This document shows, one piece after another, positions 1 through 8,628 of a stretch of 64,000 bases of DNA. The stretch comes from Sphingomonas guangdongensis (GTDB lineage Bacteria > Pseudomonadota > Alphaproteobacteria > Sphingomonadales > Sphingomonadaceae): positions 1-64,000 of the forward strand of contig NZ_OBMI01000003.1 in NCBI RefSeq assembly GCF_900199185.1. The letters run 5' to 3'. Position numbers and translations under genes: made by a program. Numbering within the stretch: the stretch's first letter is position 1; each line of letters begins with the position of its first letter. The notes under the pieces are model-generated. The model had not been told where the DNA came from and did no database searches. It worked only from the letters and a program-made list of their open reading frames with translations.

Positions 1-49
1 CAGGCTCATAACCTGAAGGTCACAGGTTCAAATCCTGTCCCCGCAACCA
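1..49 (+). tRNA. tRNA-fMet (CAU), 3' part
   Basis: The window opens inside a tRNA. The visible part contains an anticodon stem-loop with loop CTCATAA (anticodon CAT), a T arm with loop TTCAAAT, the acceptor strand CCCCGCA, the discriminator A and an encoded CCA at 47-49. The acceptor strand ending CGCA, together with the CAGG/CCTG anticodon stem, matches bacterial initiator tRNAs, which carry a C1-A72 mismatch. The 5' half lies outside the window, so the mismatch cannot be checked. Elongator Met or lysidine-Ile tRNA is less likely. Confidence 0.9.
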
Positions 50-59
50 ACACCACAGA

Positions 60-91
60 AACGCCCCCGTCGTGAGATCGACGGGGGCGTT
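60..91 (+). terminator. Intrinsic terminator after tRNA-fMet
   Basis: A perfect 13-bp inverted repeat (60-72 with 79-91) encloses the 6-nt loop TGAGAT, 10 nt after the tRNA CCA end. The stem is very GC-rich and opens with AA and closes with TT. The following T run is short, so termination is inferred mainly from stem strength and position. Confidence 0.75.
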
Positions 92-631
92 CTGCGTTCC
101 CGGCAATACAAAACGACCGACCCCGCCGACGCGCCCATCCGCACGGGCCGAAGGATAGCCGACACGGCGCCCGCGTTTGTCGGTCCGAATAACCCTGCAG
201 AATACCGTTGGGGCTTTGCGCTCCAGGCCGAGTACGCAAGGGGTTCATTCAGGCAGCGGTTGACCGACGTGCGGTTCACCTTGACGATCCGCGCGTGAGC
301 GGACTCGGCAGTCTCTGGTGCGGGCGGCGCTTCAACACTGCACTTAGCCGTGCCGTTGCCGGAGGGGCAGGACTGAAGGCGAGTAGGTGACGGTAGCCAC
401 TCGTCCCGGCGCCTAATTAGGCTGATTAAGCCGGCAGGTCGCGTCACTTGCATCACGCATGTATCGCCTGCGTGGGCCTGATCGGAAGCCGCCGGCGGCG
501 GCTACTCTGCCATGCACGATGCAGAGCTGCCCGCAAGCGCACGGCACCTGTTTGCGGGGCAGGCGGGCAACGCCTCGACGCCAATCGCCGTTCAGCGCAG
601 AGCCAAGCTTTGGTGCTATGCAGGCGCCGTG
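92..631. other. Intergenic stretch, no supported gene
   Basis: Between the tRNA terminator and the protease start there are about 540 nt with several overlapping open frames on both strands. None has a recognisable domain, a credible ribosome binding site or a family-like composition. I see no RNA gene or repeat in it. It presumably holds the promoter for the protease, but no clear -35/-10 pair stands out. Confidence 0.5.
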
Positions 632-1915
632 ATGAAGCGTTTCGCAGCGGGATTGGGTGCTTGGCTGGTGCTGCTCGCGGTGCCGAGCGGGGCTCAGGAT
701 GTACGGGCATCGATTGAGCCGCCAACGCGCGTCGTCGATCCCGCGCTCGACGAGGATGGCGCGTCGATTGCCGAGCGGTTGGGCTCCGATCCGGCGGTTG
801 CCGCGGCCCGGCTGCGCCTGCAGCAGGCAAGTGTCGCGGTGAGCGACGCGATGAGAGCTCGCTATGGAGACCGGATCGCCGGAATAGCGGTCGAACACGT
901 ACCGGCCTTTCGCTTGGTCGTGCGGCTGACCGGGGAAGGTCAGGTCACCAGCGAGCGAGTCGCAGGCGGCAGCGAGCTGATCGACGTCGTCTACGTGCCC
1001 GGCGCCGCGGCGAGCCACGCGCAGCTGGTGGCGGCGATCGCGGCCCATCAGACGACTATCCGCGCCAGCCTGTTGGTGCCTCCCGGCCTCGGAGTCGATC
1101 AGCGCAGCGGTGAGCTGGTCGCGGTGGTTTCGCTACGCGACGTGGCGCGAGAGGGCGCGGGTGAATTGCGCGACCGGCTCGCCTCGCTGACCGGCGTCCC
1201 CGTTCGCCTGCGCACCGTCGACCAGCCGGACCGCGACCTCGCGGACGAGACGGACACTGTGGTTGGGGGCATGCGGATGATGGGCGGGGTTCCGGGTGAT
1301 CCGCGCCGTTACATCTGCACGGCCGGCTTCGTTGTCACCGATGGAACGCGCCCGGCCTTGTCGACTGCCGCGCATTGCCCGGACACGCTCAAAATCCGCG
1401 ATGCCGCGGGCCGCGTGGAGGAATTGCCCTATGCGGGGCAGTGGGGCTGGGGCAATCACGACGTCCAGATCAACCTCAGCGCACGGCCGCTGCCTCCACG
1501 CTTCTTCGCCGATCGTGCGCGACAGTCGGTCCGAACGGTGACGGCGGTGCAGCCGGGGGCCGCCACGCGAGCCGGCGACATCGTGTGCCACCGCGGTGAG
1601 CGGACCGGCTACAGCTGCGCGCCGGTCGAGCTGACCGACTTCGCCCCGGCCGGCGATCTGTGCGGCGGTGCCTGCCTGCCAACCTGGACCACGGTCGCGG
1701 GACCGGCCTGCGGCAGCGGCGACAGTGGCGGGCCGGTCTTTCTGGGCACCACCGCCCACGGCCTGGTCAAGGGTGGCAGCTACCGCGCAGACGGCAGCTG
1801 CGCCTTTTACTTCTACATGTCGATTGACCAGCTGCCGTCGCCCTGGCGGGTGCTCACGGCGAGCGACGCGGCGCCGCCGCTCACCCCACCAGCCGATCCC
1901 GTACCAGTCGGATAA
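632..1915 (+). CDS. Secreted chymotrypsin-fold serine protease with propeptide
   Basis: This is a 427-residue secreted endopeptidase of the trypsin/streptogrisin type. The N-terminus (MKRFAAGLGAWLVLLAVPSG...) is a signal peptide. The frame stays open upstream to 512, but 632 is chosen because it places the signal peptide at the N-terminus. Residues about 25-210 have no protease motif and resemble alpha-lytic/streptogrisin pro-regions (GLGVDQRSGELVAVVSL). The catalytic triad is visible as His248 in STAAHC, Asp277 in NHDVQINL and Ser365 in GDSGGP. Several cysteines (CTAGF/AAHC, VCHRG/YSC, LCGGAC/ACGSG) could form disulfides. It is a single gene, tail to tail with the LysR gene. The substrate is unknown. 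Confidence 0.85.
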   Translation: MKRFAAGLGAWLVLLAVPSGAQDVRASIEPPTRVVDPALDEDGASIAERLGSDPAVAAARLRLQQASVAVSDAMRARYGDRIAGIAVEHVPAFRLVVRLTGEGQVTSERVAGGSELIDVVYVPGAAASHAQLVAAIAAHQTTIRASLLVPPGLGVDQRSGELVAVVSLRDVAREGAGELRDRLASLTGVPVRLRTVDQPDRDLADETDTVVGGMRMMGGVPGDPRRYICTAGFVVTDGTRPALSTAAHCPDTLKIRDAAGRVEELPYAGQWGWGNHDVQINLSARPLPPRFFADRARQSVRTVTAVQPGAATRAGDIVCHRGERTGYSCAPVELTDFAPAGDLCGGACLPTWTTVAGPACGSGDSGGPVFLGTTAHGLVKGGSYRADGSCAFYFYMSIDQLPSPWRVLTASDAAPPLTPPADPVPVG

Positions 1916-1925
1916 CGGCACGCGC

Positions 1926-2846
1926 TCACCCGGGTGATGGCGGCATCCAGCCGCGGGCGCCGCTGGCGATCTCCGCGCTCGCTCGCGCGGCCACGGCGCC
2001 GAGCACCAGTTCGACGTCGTGCACCGGCACGTCCGCGCGGGCATTGAAGTAAACGGTGCGATTGAGCGAGGGATCGACAATGCGGGCGCAGCGGAGGCGC
2101 CCCGCGGCGATCTCGTCGGCGAACAGCGCCCGCGACAGGATCGAACAGCACCCGCTCTGTTCGAGCAGGTCGGGCGTAATCCCGCCCGGTTCGATCTCCG
2201 CCACGACGTCGAGCGCGATGTTGTCCGGGCGGCACAGCTCCTCGACGAGGATGCGGTTGGTCGGATCGAGGATCAGGCGTACGCCCGCCAACTGCCGGAA
2301 CGGCACGGTTGTCTGCCCCTCCGCCAGCAGCGCCGCCGGGCCGACCAGGCAGAACGCTTCCTGGTAGAGCGGCACCACGCGTGCGGCCCTGGGCGCGGGA
2401 AGGTAGCAGAGCGCAAGGTCGAGCTTGCTGTCGGCGAACTGCTCGAGCGCCGGCGCGGTCAGCACGCTGCGGATGGCAAGTTCCAGATCGAGCTCGCCCG
2501 CGCACGCCGCCATGATGTGCGGGCCGAAGGCGCGAGCGGCCGCCGGGGTCGCACCGAGCACGAGCTTGCGGCAGCGAGTGCTCACCCGGCGGCGGAGCAG
2601 CTGCTCCGCCGCTGCGACATGATCGAGGATCGCCTCCGCGTGCGGGAGGAACAGCGTGCCGGCGGGCGTCAGCCGCACTCCGCGCGCGTGCCGCTCGAGC
2701 AGCACGGCATCGAGCTGCTCCTCCAGCTTCCGGACCTGCTGGCCAAGAGCCGGTTGCGAGAGGTGAAGCCGCTGTGCCGCCGCGACGAAACTTCCCTCGT
2801 GCGCGACCATGGTGAACGCCCGCAGCCAGCGGAAATCGAGTGACAT
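1926..2846 (-). CDS. LysR-family transcriptional regulator
   Basis: A 306-residue LysR-type regulator of standard length. Residues 1-60 form the winged helix-turn-helix (FVAAAQRLHLSQPALGQQVRKLEEQL), and the rest is the effector-binding periplasmic-protein-like domain. It is transcribed divergently from the TonB receptor and the downstream aromatic genes, the usual arrangement in which a LysR protein controls the neighbouring catabolic operon in response to an aromatic inducer. A perfect dyad 2 nt upstream of its start codon is a likely binding site that could also give autorepression. The inducer is not deducible; given LigW nearby, 5-carboxyvanillate or a related lignin-derived acid is a reasonable guess. 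Confidence 0.93.
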   Translation of the reverse strand: MSLDFRWLRAFTMVAHEGSFVAAAQRLHLSQPALGQQVRKLEEQLDAVLLERHARGVRLTPAGTLFLPHAEAILDHVAAAEQLLRRRVSTRCRKLVLGATPAAARAFGPHIMAACAGELDLELAIRSVLTAPALEQFADSKLDLALCYLPAPRAARVVPLYQEAFCLVGPAALLAEGQTTVPFRQLAGVRLILDPTNRILVEELCRPDNIALDVVAEIEPGGITPDLLEQSGCCSILSRALFADEIAAGRLRCARIVDPSLNRTVYFNARADVPVHDVELVLGAVAARASAEIASGARGWMPPSPG

Positions 2847-2848
2847 GA

Positions 2849-2871
2849 AGCTATAGCATCAGGTTATAGCT
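2849..2871. promoter_or_regulatory. LysR-type operator, perfect dyad
   Basis: AGCTATA, nine bases, then TATAGCT: a perfect 7-bp inverted repeat with ATA/TAT cores, which fits the T-N11-A dyad of LysR-type sites. It sits in the divergent spacer, immediately upstream of the lysR start codon and about 215 nt before the TonB-receptor start. Binding by the adjacent LysR protein is inferred. Confidence 0.65.
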
Positions 2872-3085
2872 GCTAAAGCAACTCGGTATTGGACCTGATT
2901 TGTCGCCAGGCATAGCAATGCTGACGAGATGGCGGGGCAGGCCATCATTCGGCAAGCTCTTTAAGGGACCAGAACGGGACGGCACCGGTCACACGGGTCA
3001 ACAGACATCAGCAGCGCATCCGAATCAGCATCAGAACGGCGGGCACGCCGACACGGATGAAGACTGCGAACATGGGAGAGGTATC

Positions 3086-5980
3086 ATGAGGCATTCACCG
3101 GCGTCGGCCCGGCTCTCGCGCGGAGCCGCCCTTTGCGTCGTTCTGGCGGCGATGACCCTGATCTCTGGCGCTCCAGCGCGGGCGCAGGACGTTCCCGCCC
3201 CTGCTGCCGAGCCCGACCAGCAGGCGCCGACACGTGACGAAACGCCCGTGCCGACGCCGGCCGACGAGGCGGCACCAGCGGAGAACACCGGACAGGACAT
3301 CGTGGTGACCGGGTCGCGGCTCCAGGCCGCCGGTTTCACCGCACCGACTCCGACCACCGTGCTCGGCACCGGGGCGATCGCCCTGCGCGCGCCGGTTTCG
3401 GTGTCGGAAGTGGTCAACCGCCTGCCGGCGGTGCGCAACTCGGTCAGCCCCAACGCCAACCAGCGCCAGTTCGGCGGCGGCACCTCGCCGGTCGACCTGC
3501 GCGGGCTGGGTCCGGTTCGCACGCTGACGCTGGTCGACGGCAACCGTTTCACGCCGACCCTGGAGGACGGCACGGTTGATACCTCGCTGATCCCGGTCGG
3601 GCTGATCGAGCGAATCGACGTGGTGACCGGCGGCGCGTCCGCGGCCTATGGATCGGACGCGGTCGCGGGCGTCGTCAACTTCGTGCTGGCAAAGAAGCTG
3701 CAGGGTGTCCGCCTGTCGCTGCAGGCCGGCGTGTCCGAACGCGGCGACGGATCGTCGCAGGTGCTGAACCTTGCCGCCGGCACCTCCTTCGCCGGTGGGC
3801 GCGGCCACATCGTCGCCGGGCTGGACGCGACCAACAACGATGGTGTCGGCATCATCCTGGGCCGTGAGTGGGGGCGGCTGTACCCCGGGCAGATCACCTA
3901 TGGCGCGACCCGTCCGGCGGGGACTCCCGCGCTCGGCTTCGCGACCGGCGTGAACTACTCGACCCAGTCGGTCGGCGGGCTGATCACCGCCGGTCCCTTG
4001 CGCGGCCAGGCCTTTGCGCCCGACGGCAGCCTGTACCCCTTCCAGTACGGCACCGTGTACAGCAACCTCATGGTCGGCGGCTCCAACCCCGGCAGCGAGG
4101 TGTTCCATTGGCCGATCCAGACGCCGGTGGAGCGCATCGCCGGGATGGCGCGGGTCGAATATGAGCTGACCGACGCGATCACCGCCTTTGCGGTCGGCAG
4201 CTATGGCTGGACGCGCGCGGACACCTTCACCGGCTTCAACCAGAGCAGCTTCGTGATCTCGCGCGACAACGCTTTCCTTCCCGCCGCGACGCGCGCGGCG
4301 ATGGTCGCGAACAACCTCCAGACCATCACGGTCGGCCGGCTGCTGACGGAGAACGGTGGCGTGCCCCAGCGCAACACGTTCGAGACGTGGCGCGCGATCG
4401 GCGGCTTCACCGGCACGCTCGGGCCAAAGTGGAGTTGGGACGCCAGCATCCAGTACGGCGAATCGACCAACGAGTTCCGTTTCCTGTCGCAGATCATTCC
4501 CGCCAACTACCGTGCGGCGGTGAACGCGGTGCGCGACGCGAGCGGCAACATCGTCTGCGGCCCGCTCGCTACCAACCCGAATCTGACGCCGGCGCTGCGG
4601 TCGCAGGTCCAGCCCGGTTGCGTGCCGATCAACATCTTCGGTCAGGGGGCGCCTTCCGCCGCCGCGCTCGCCTATATCGGGCCGGAGACCTATCATGACT
4701 GGACCAACACACGGCTGGTGGTGGCGGGCAACCTGCGCGGATCGCCGTTCGCGACCTGGGCGGGTGACGTCCAGATCGCGATCGGCGGGGAGGCGCGACG
4801 CGACGAGTTGACCGCCACCTCCGATCCCTACTCGCTCGCGGCGATCGCCGCGTCGGGTAACTACGGCGCCTACTCGGGGCGGGTGAACGTCACCGAGTTC
4901 TACGGCGAGGTGGGCGTGCCGCTCGCGCGCGACTGGACGTTCGCGAAGTCGCTGGAGGTGAACGGCGCGGTCCGCCGCACCGATTACAGCACCAGCGGAG
5001 CGGTCACAACGTGGAAGGCGGGCGTGACCTGGGAGCCGTTCGACGCGGTCCGGCTGCGCGGCACGCTGTCACGCGACATCCGCGCGCCCAACCTGGCGGA
5101 GCTGTTCGCCTATTCGGGTGCCGGCGTGTCGGTGAACAGCACCGTGAACCCGTTCAACAACCAGACGGGCGCGCTCTCCACCTCCACCAACGGCAATCCC
5201 AACCTTCAGCCGGAGGTCGCGCGGACGCGGAGCGCCGGCATCGTGCTCCAGCCTGACTGGAACTGGGCACAGGGGCTGAAGCTTTCGGCCGATTATTTCG
5301 ACATCGACGTGCGCGGGCTGATTACCCAAGTTGCGGCGACGCAGGTCATCGCGCGCTGCTTCGCGGGCGAGACGGTCTACTGTCCGCAGATTCAGTTCGA
5401 CAATTCGGCGTTCGGCATCGCCAATGTCCAGCAGCTGTCGTTCAATCTCAACCGGCTGCGCACCCGCGGGCTCGACTTCGAGGTCGCGTACCGCGTGCCC
5501 CTGCCGGAGAGCGCCGGGCGGCTCGACCTGCGCGTGCTCGCGACCCACATCCTGCGGCTCACCACCTATGATCGCGGCACGGTGATCGAGCGCGCGGGGT
5601 CGCTTGCGAACGGCGGCCTGCCTCGTTGGGTGGGAACGGCGGACCTCACCTGGGCCCTGGATGCGTTCACCACGACGCTCTCCGGACGCTACACGGCGTC
5701 GGCGATCAACGACGTGACGCGGATCGGCCCGGACGATCCCGCCTACAGCCCGGCGCTGCCGAACAGCATCAACATCAACAAGTTTCCGAGCGCGGTGTAC
5801 CTCGACCTCAACATCCAGCAGCGGGTCGCGCTCGGCGGCACGGAGTTCACCTTCTTTGGTCTGGTCGAGAACCTGCTCGACAAGGAACCGCCGGTGTTCG
5901 CCGGCATCGGTATCCTGACCGGCAATCCGTACGACCTGGTTGGGCGCCGCTTCAAGTTTGGCGCAAGGATGCAGTTCTGA
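3086..5980 (+). CDS. TonB-dependent outer-membrane receptor
   Basis: A 964-residue outer-membrane active transporter. The start at 3086 follows a GGGAGAGG ribosome binding site and gives a clean signal peptide (MRHSPASARLSRGAALCVVL...ARAQ); the frame is open further upstream but that part has no such features. The plug domain follows at about 70-200 (DIVVTGSRL, LRGLGPVRTLTLVDGNR, GASAAYGSDAVAGVVNFV), then the beta-barrel, with the conserved late motif VENLLDKEPP and a terminal Phe (KFGARMQF) as expected for BAM recognition. It heads an apparent operon with a hydrolase, an MFS carrier and LigW, which suggests an aromatic or oligomeric lignin-derived ligand rather than a siderophore. The stop codon overlaps the next start (ATGA). 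Confidence 0.95.
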   Translation: MRHSPASARLSRGAALCVVLAAMTLISGAPARAQDVPAPAAEPDQQAPTRDETPVPTPADEAAPAENTGQDIVVTGSRLQAAGFTAPTPTTVLGTGAIALRAPVSVSEVVNRLPAVRNSVSPNANQRQFGGGTSPVDLRGLGPVRTLTLVDGNRFTPTLEDGTVDTSLIPVGLIERIDVVTGGASAAYGSDAVAGVVNFVLAKKLQGVRLSLQAGVSERGDGSSQVLNLAAGTSFAGGRGHIVAGLDATNNDGVGIILGREWGRLYPGQITYGATRPAGTPALGFATGVNYSTQSVGGLITAGPLRGQAFAPDGSLYPFQYGTVYSNLMVGGSNPGSEVFHWPIQTPVERIAGMARVEYELTDAITAFAVGSYGWTRADTFTGFNQSSFVISRDNAFLPAATRAAMVANNLQTITVGRLLTENGGVPQRNTFETWRAIGGFTGTLGPKWSWDASIQYGESTNEFRFLSQIIPANYRAAVNAVRDASGNIVCGPLATNPNLTPALRSQVQPGCVPINIFGQGAPSAAALAYIGPETYHDWTNTRLVVAGNLRGSPFATWAGDVQIAIGGEARRDELTATSDPYSLAAIAASGNYGAYSGRVNVTEFYGEVGVPLARDWTFAKSLEVNGAVRRTDYSTSGAVTTWKAGVTWEPFDAVRLRGTLSRDIRAPNLAELFAYSGAGVSVNSTVNPFNNQTGALSTSTNGNPNLQPEVARTRSAGIVLQPDWNWAQGLKLSADYFDIDVRGLITQVAATQVIARCFAGETVYCPQIQFDNSAFGIANVQQLSFNLNRLRTRGLDFEVAYRVPLPESAGRLDLRVLATHILRLTTYDRGTVIERAGSLANGGLPRWVGTADLTWALDAFTTTLSGRYTASAINDVTRIGPDDPAYSPALPNSININKFPSAVYLDLNIQQRVALGGTEFTFFGLVENLLDKEPPVFAGIGILTGNPYDLVGRRFKFGARMQF

Positions 5981-7212
5981 TGCGCCGTGCGCTCGCCGCG
6001 CTGCTGGCGATGGCTGCCACGCCCGCGACCGCGCAATTGCCGCCGGCGTCCTACACCGCCGACGGTCAGGTGCCGGCAGCGGTGCAACAGCTGCGCCGCC
6101 ACCGGGTCGATGCGACGCTGAACGCGCTCACCTTCCGCAACATGGACGAGATCTTCGACACGCGGGTCGTGCCGCGCAGCGGGCCGGTCTGGGCACTGCC
6201 GCGGCGCGATGCGGCAGCGCTGCCGGCCTATCGCTTCGCCGATCAGGAGCGGGCCGGGGAGGCGTTCATCGATCGCACCTTCACCAATGCGCTGCTGGTG
6301 ATGAAGGATGGGCGGATCGTCTGGGAACGGCACTACAACAACGGCCGCGACGACGATCACTACATCGCCTATTCGATGTCAAAGACGATTACCGCGATGC
6401 TGATCGGGATCGCGCTCGACAAGAAGCTGATCGGCTCGATCGACGACCTTGCCAGACGCTACGTCCCCGAGCTCAAGGGCACCGCTTACGACGGCGTGTC
6501 GATCCGCCACCTGCTCCAGATGCGCTCCGGCGCCGACGTGCGCGAGGAGCGCGGGCAGGTCGAAGGGCGCCCGACGGAGGGGCAGCGGGTGTTCGACGAA
6601 GTCGTGGTCGCGAGCCGGATGCGCTTCGCCGAGGTGCCGCTCGGCGCGAAGCGCGCGGGGCGGCCGGGCACGCGCTTCAACTACTCGACCTTTGACACGG
6701 CCATTTTGGGCTGGGTGCTGGAGCGGGCCGCGCGTCAGCCGCTCGCCACCTTCATGACCACCTGGCTGTGGGAACCCGCGGGCATGGAGTCCTACGGCTA
6801 TTTCCTTGCCGATGGGCCGCCGGGTGTCGGGCGCGAGATGAACGGCATGGGATTCAACGCGACGCTGCGCGACTACGCGCGGCTGGGTCAGCTGATGCTG
6901 ACCGGCGGCGTCGGTCCGGGCGGACGGCGCATCCTTCCGCCGGGGTGGGTCGATCAGATGACGCGCATCACGCCCTTCACCGCGGCCGATCAGCGGCCCG
7001 GCCGGGTCGGTTACGGGCTGCAGCTGTGGCGGCTCGACGACAGCACCGCCTATGCCGCGGTCGGGCAGCAGGGCCAGTACATCTACGTTGACCCGGCGAC
7101 CCGGACCGTGATCGTCAAGCTCAGCTTTTTCCCGCCGAACGCCGGGCCGGAGGTGGGCGCGGAAACGGTCGCCTTCTTCCGCGCAGCGTCGCAGTGGACG
7201 CCCGCGCCGTGA
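5980..7212 (+). CDS. Beta-lactamase-fold serine hydrolase (NylB/EstB-like)
   Basis: A 410-residue exported hydrolase of the class C beta-lactamase/6-aminohexanoate-dimer hydrolase family. The signal peptide is MRRALAALLAMAATPATAQ. The nucleophile motif is Ser132-Met-Ser-Lys135 (YSMSK), and Tyr235 in RFNYSTFD falls about 100 residues later, the spacing seen for the catalytic Ser, Lys and Tyr of NylB-type enzymes. A late VGQQGQYIYVD segment sits where the third motif is expected. Its start overlaps the TonB-receptor stop and its end overlaps the MFS gene, so it is co-translated with the uptake genes. It may cleave an ester or amide in the periplasm before uptake; substrate unknown. Penicillin-binding activity is less likely. 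Confidence 0.88.
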   Translation: MRRALAALLAMAATPATAQLPPASYTADGQVPAAVQQLRRHRVDATLNALTFRNMDEIFDTRVVPRSGPVWALPRRDAAALPAYRFADQERAGEAFIDRTFTNALLVMKDGRIVWERHYNNGRDDDHYIAYSMSKTITAMLIGIALDKKLIGSIDDLARRYVPELKGTAYDGVSIRHLLQMRSGADVREERGQVEGRPTEGQRVFDEVVVASRMRFAEVPLGAKRAGRPGTRFNYSTFDTAILGWVLERAARQPLATFMTTWLWEPAGMESYGYFLADGPPGVGREMNGMGFNATLRDYARLGQLMLTGGVGPGGRRILPPGWVDQMTRITPFTAADQRPGRVGYGLQLWRLDDSTAYAAVGQQGQYIYVDPATRTVIVKLSFFPPNAGPEVGAETVAFFRAASQWTPAP

Positions 7213-8579
7213 GCGACGTCCGTCCTGCCGCAGAGCTCGACGCGATCGTCGATGGCCAGCGCTTCGGCCGCTTCAACCTCGCGCTGCTCTGCTGGTCGTT
7301 CCTGGCGCTGTTCGCCGACGGGTTCGAGATTTCCTCGCTGGGGCTCGCGACGCCGCACCTGATCCGCGAGTGGGGCGTGACCGCCGGCAGCCTTGGCCCG
7401 ATGCTGAGCGCGAGTCTGGCCGGCATCTTCATCGGCGCGCCGCTGCTCGGCACACTCGGCGACCGCTACGGCCGTCGCTTCGCGATCATTCTTGGTTGTG
7501 TGCTGTTTGGCGTCACCACGCTCGCCGTCGCGTTCACGAGCAACGTGACACAGATCGCCGTACTGCGCTTCCTGACCGGGGTCGGAATGGGCGGCGTGAT
7601 GCCGAACGCCATTGCGCTCAATTCGGAACTCAGCCCCAGGCGACTGCGCGCCGCCCTCGTCACGCTGATGTTCATGGGGATCAGCGCCGGCAGCGCGACC
7701 CCGCCGCTGGTCGCGCTGTGGGGCATGGCGGAGTACGGCTGGCGACTGATCTTCGTGGTTGGGGGCGTGATCGCGCTGCTCGCGGCACTTGGTCTGTTCC
7801 TGTTCCTGCCGGAATCGGTCAAATACCTGCATCGCCGCGGCGGGCGGGATGCGGAACTGCTGGCCGTCCTGCGGCGGATGCGGCCCGATCTCGACCTGGC
7901 CGATGGCACCCGCTTCGCCCCGCCACCCGCACAGCAGGCCGGCGACACATCGGTCGTTGCGCTGTTTCGCGGGGGACTAGCTCCGGTCACCCTGCTGCTG
8001 TGGGTGTGCTTCGCGACGGCGCTGATGGCCAACTACTTTCTCAACAGTTGGCTACCGCTAATGCTGGAGATGAAGGGCGTGGAACAGCGCGACGCCGCGC
8101 TGATCGTCACCTTCTTCCACATCGGCGGCACCCTCGGCGGGATCGCCATGGCGGTGCTGCTCGGGCGGATGGGCATGCTCGCGGTCGCCGCCCTGCTGCT
8201 GCTCGCCGCGCCTGCGGTGGTCGCGTTCGGGATGCCGGCGCTGTCCGCGATCGTGCTGGGCCTCCTCGTCGGCTTCGCCGGCTTCGCGATCCTGGGCGCG
8301 CAGTTCGGCAGCAACGTGACCGCCGGCATGATCTACCCGACCGCGGTCCGCGCCAAGGGGGTCGGGACGGCGCTCGCGATCGGCCGGCTCGGCTCCGTGC
8401 TGGGCCCGCTGATCGGCGCGCAGATGCTCGCGCTGAAGGTGCCCATGACCGTCCTGCTGCTCGCGCTTGCGGGCCCCATCCTACTCGGTGGTGCAGCCGC
8501 GCTCGCCATCGCCTTTCTCATCCGCCGGCGCACCGGCGGGTTCAGCACCACGGAGGCGGGCGAGGCGATCACGCCGTGA
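7194..8579 (+). CDS. MFS aromatic-acid:H+ symporter (AAHS type)
   Basis: A 461-residue twelve-helix inner-membrane carrier of the major facilitator superfamily. The signature between helices 2 and 3 is GTLGDRYGRRFAII, and helix 1 contains ADGFEISSLG, matching the DGxD/E-type motif of aromatic-acid carriers such as PcaK, BenK and VanK. ATG at 7194 overlaps the hydrolase by 19 nt; GTG at 7209, overlapping its TGA, is an equally good start. Position between the receptor/hydrolase and LigW suggests import of the acid that LigW decarboxylates, much as DdvK and similar carriers serve biphenyl and vanillate-type acids in sphingomonads. Substrate is inferred. Confidence 0.9.
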   Translation: MDARAVSDVRPAAELDAIVDGQRFGRFNLALLCWSFLALFADGFEISSLGLATPHLIREWGVTAGSLGPMLSASLAGIFIGAPLLGTLGDRYGRRFAIILGCVLFGVTTLAVAFTSNVTQIAVLRFLTGVGMGGVMPNAIALNSELSPRRLRAALVTLMFMGISAGSATPPLVALWGMAEYGWRLIFVVGGVIALLAALGLFLFLPESVKYLHRRGGRDAELLAVLRRMRPDLDLADGTRFAPPPAQQAGDTSVVALFRGGLAPVTLLLWVCFATALMANYFLNSWLPLMLEMKGVEQRDAALIVTFFHIGGTLGGIAMAVLLGRMGMLAVAALLLLAAPAVVAFGMPALSAIVLGLLVGFAGFAILGAQFGSNVTAGMIYPTAVRAKGVGTALAIGRLGSVLGPLIGAQMLALKVPMTVLLLALAGPILLGGAAALAIAFLIRRRTGGFSTTEAGEAITP

Positions 8580-8628
8580 GCGTCACGCCTGCCCGCATCG
8601 TCCAGCCCAAACCTGAGAGGACACCATC

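Noticed and set aside
6..248. Minus-strand frame of 80 codons ending in GTGFEPVTFRL
   Set aside because: It is read through the antisense of the tRNA-fMet gene; this peptide ending is a well-known artefact of tRNA-overlapping frames.
3095..4696. Minus-strand 533-codon frame
   Set aside because: Shadow of the TonB receptor, rich in Arg and Gly with no domain; the plus-strand protein is unmistakable.
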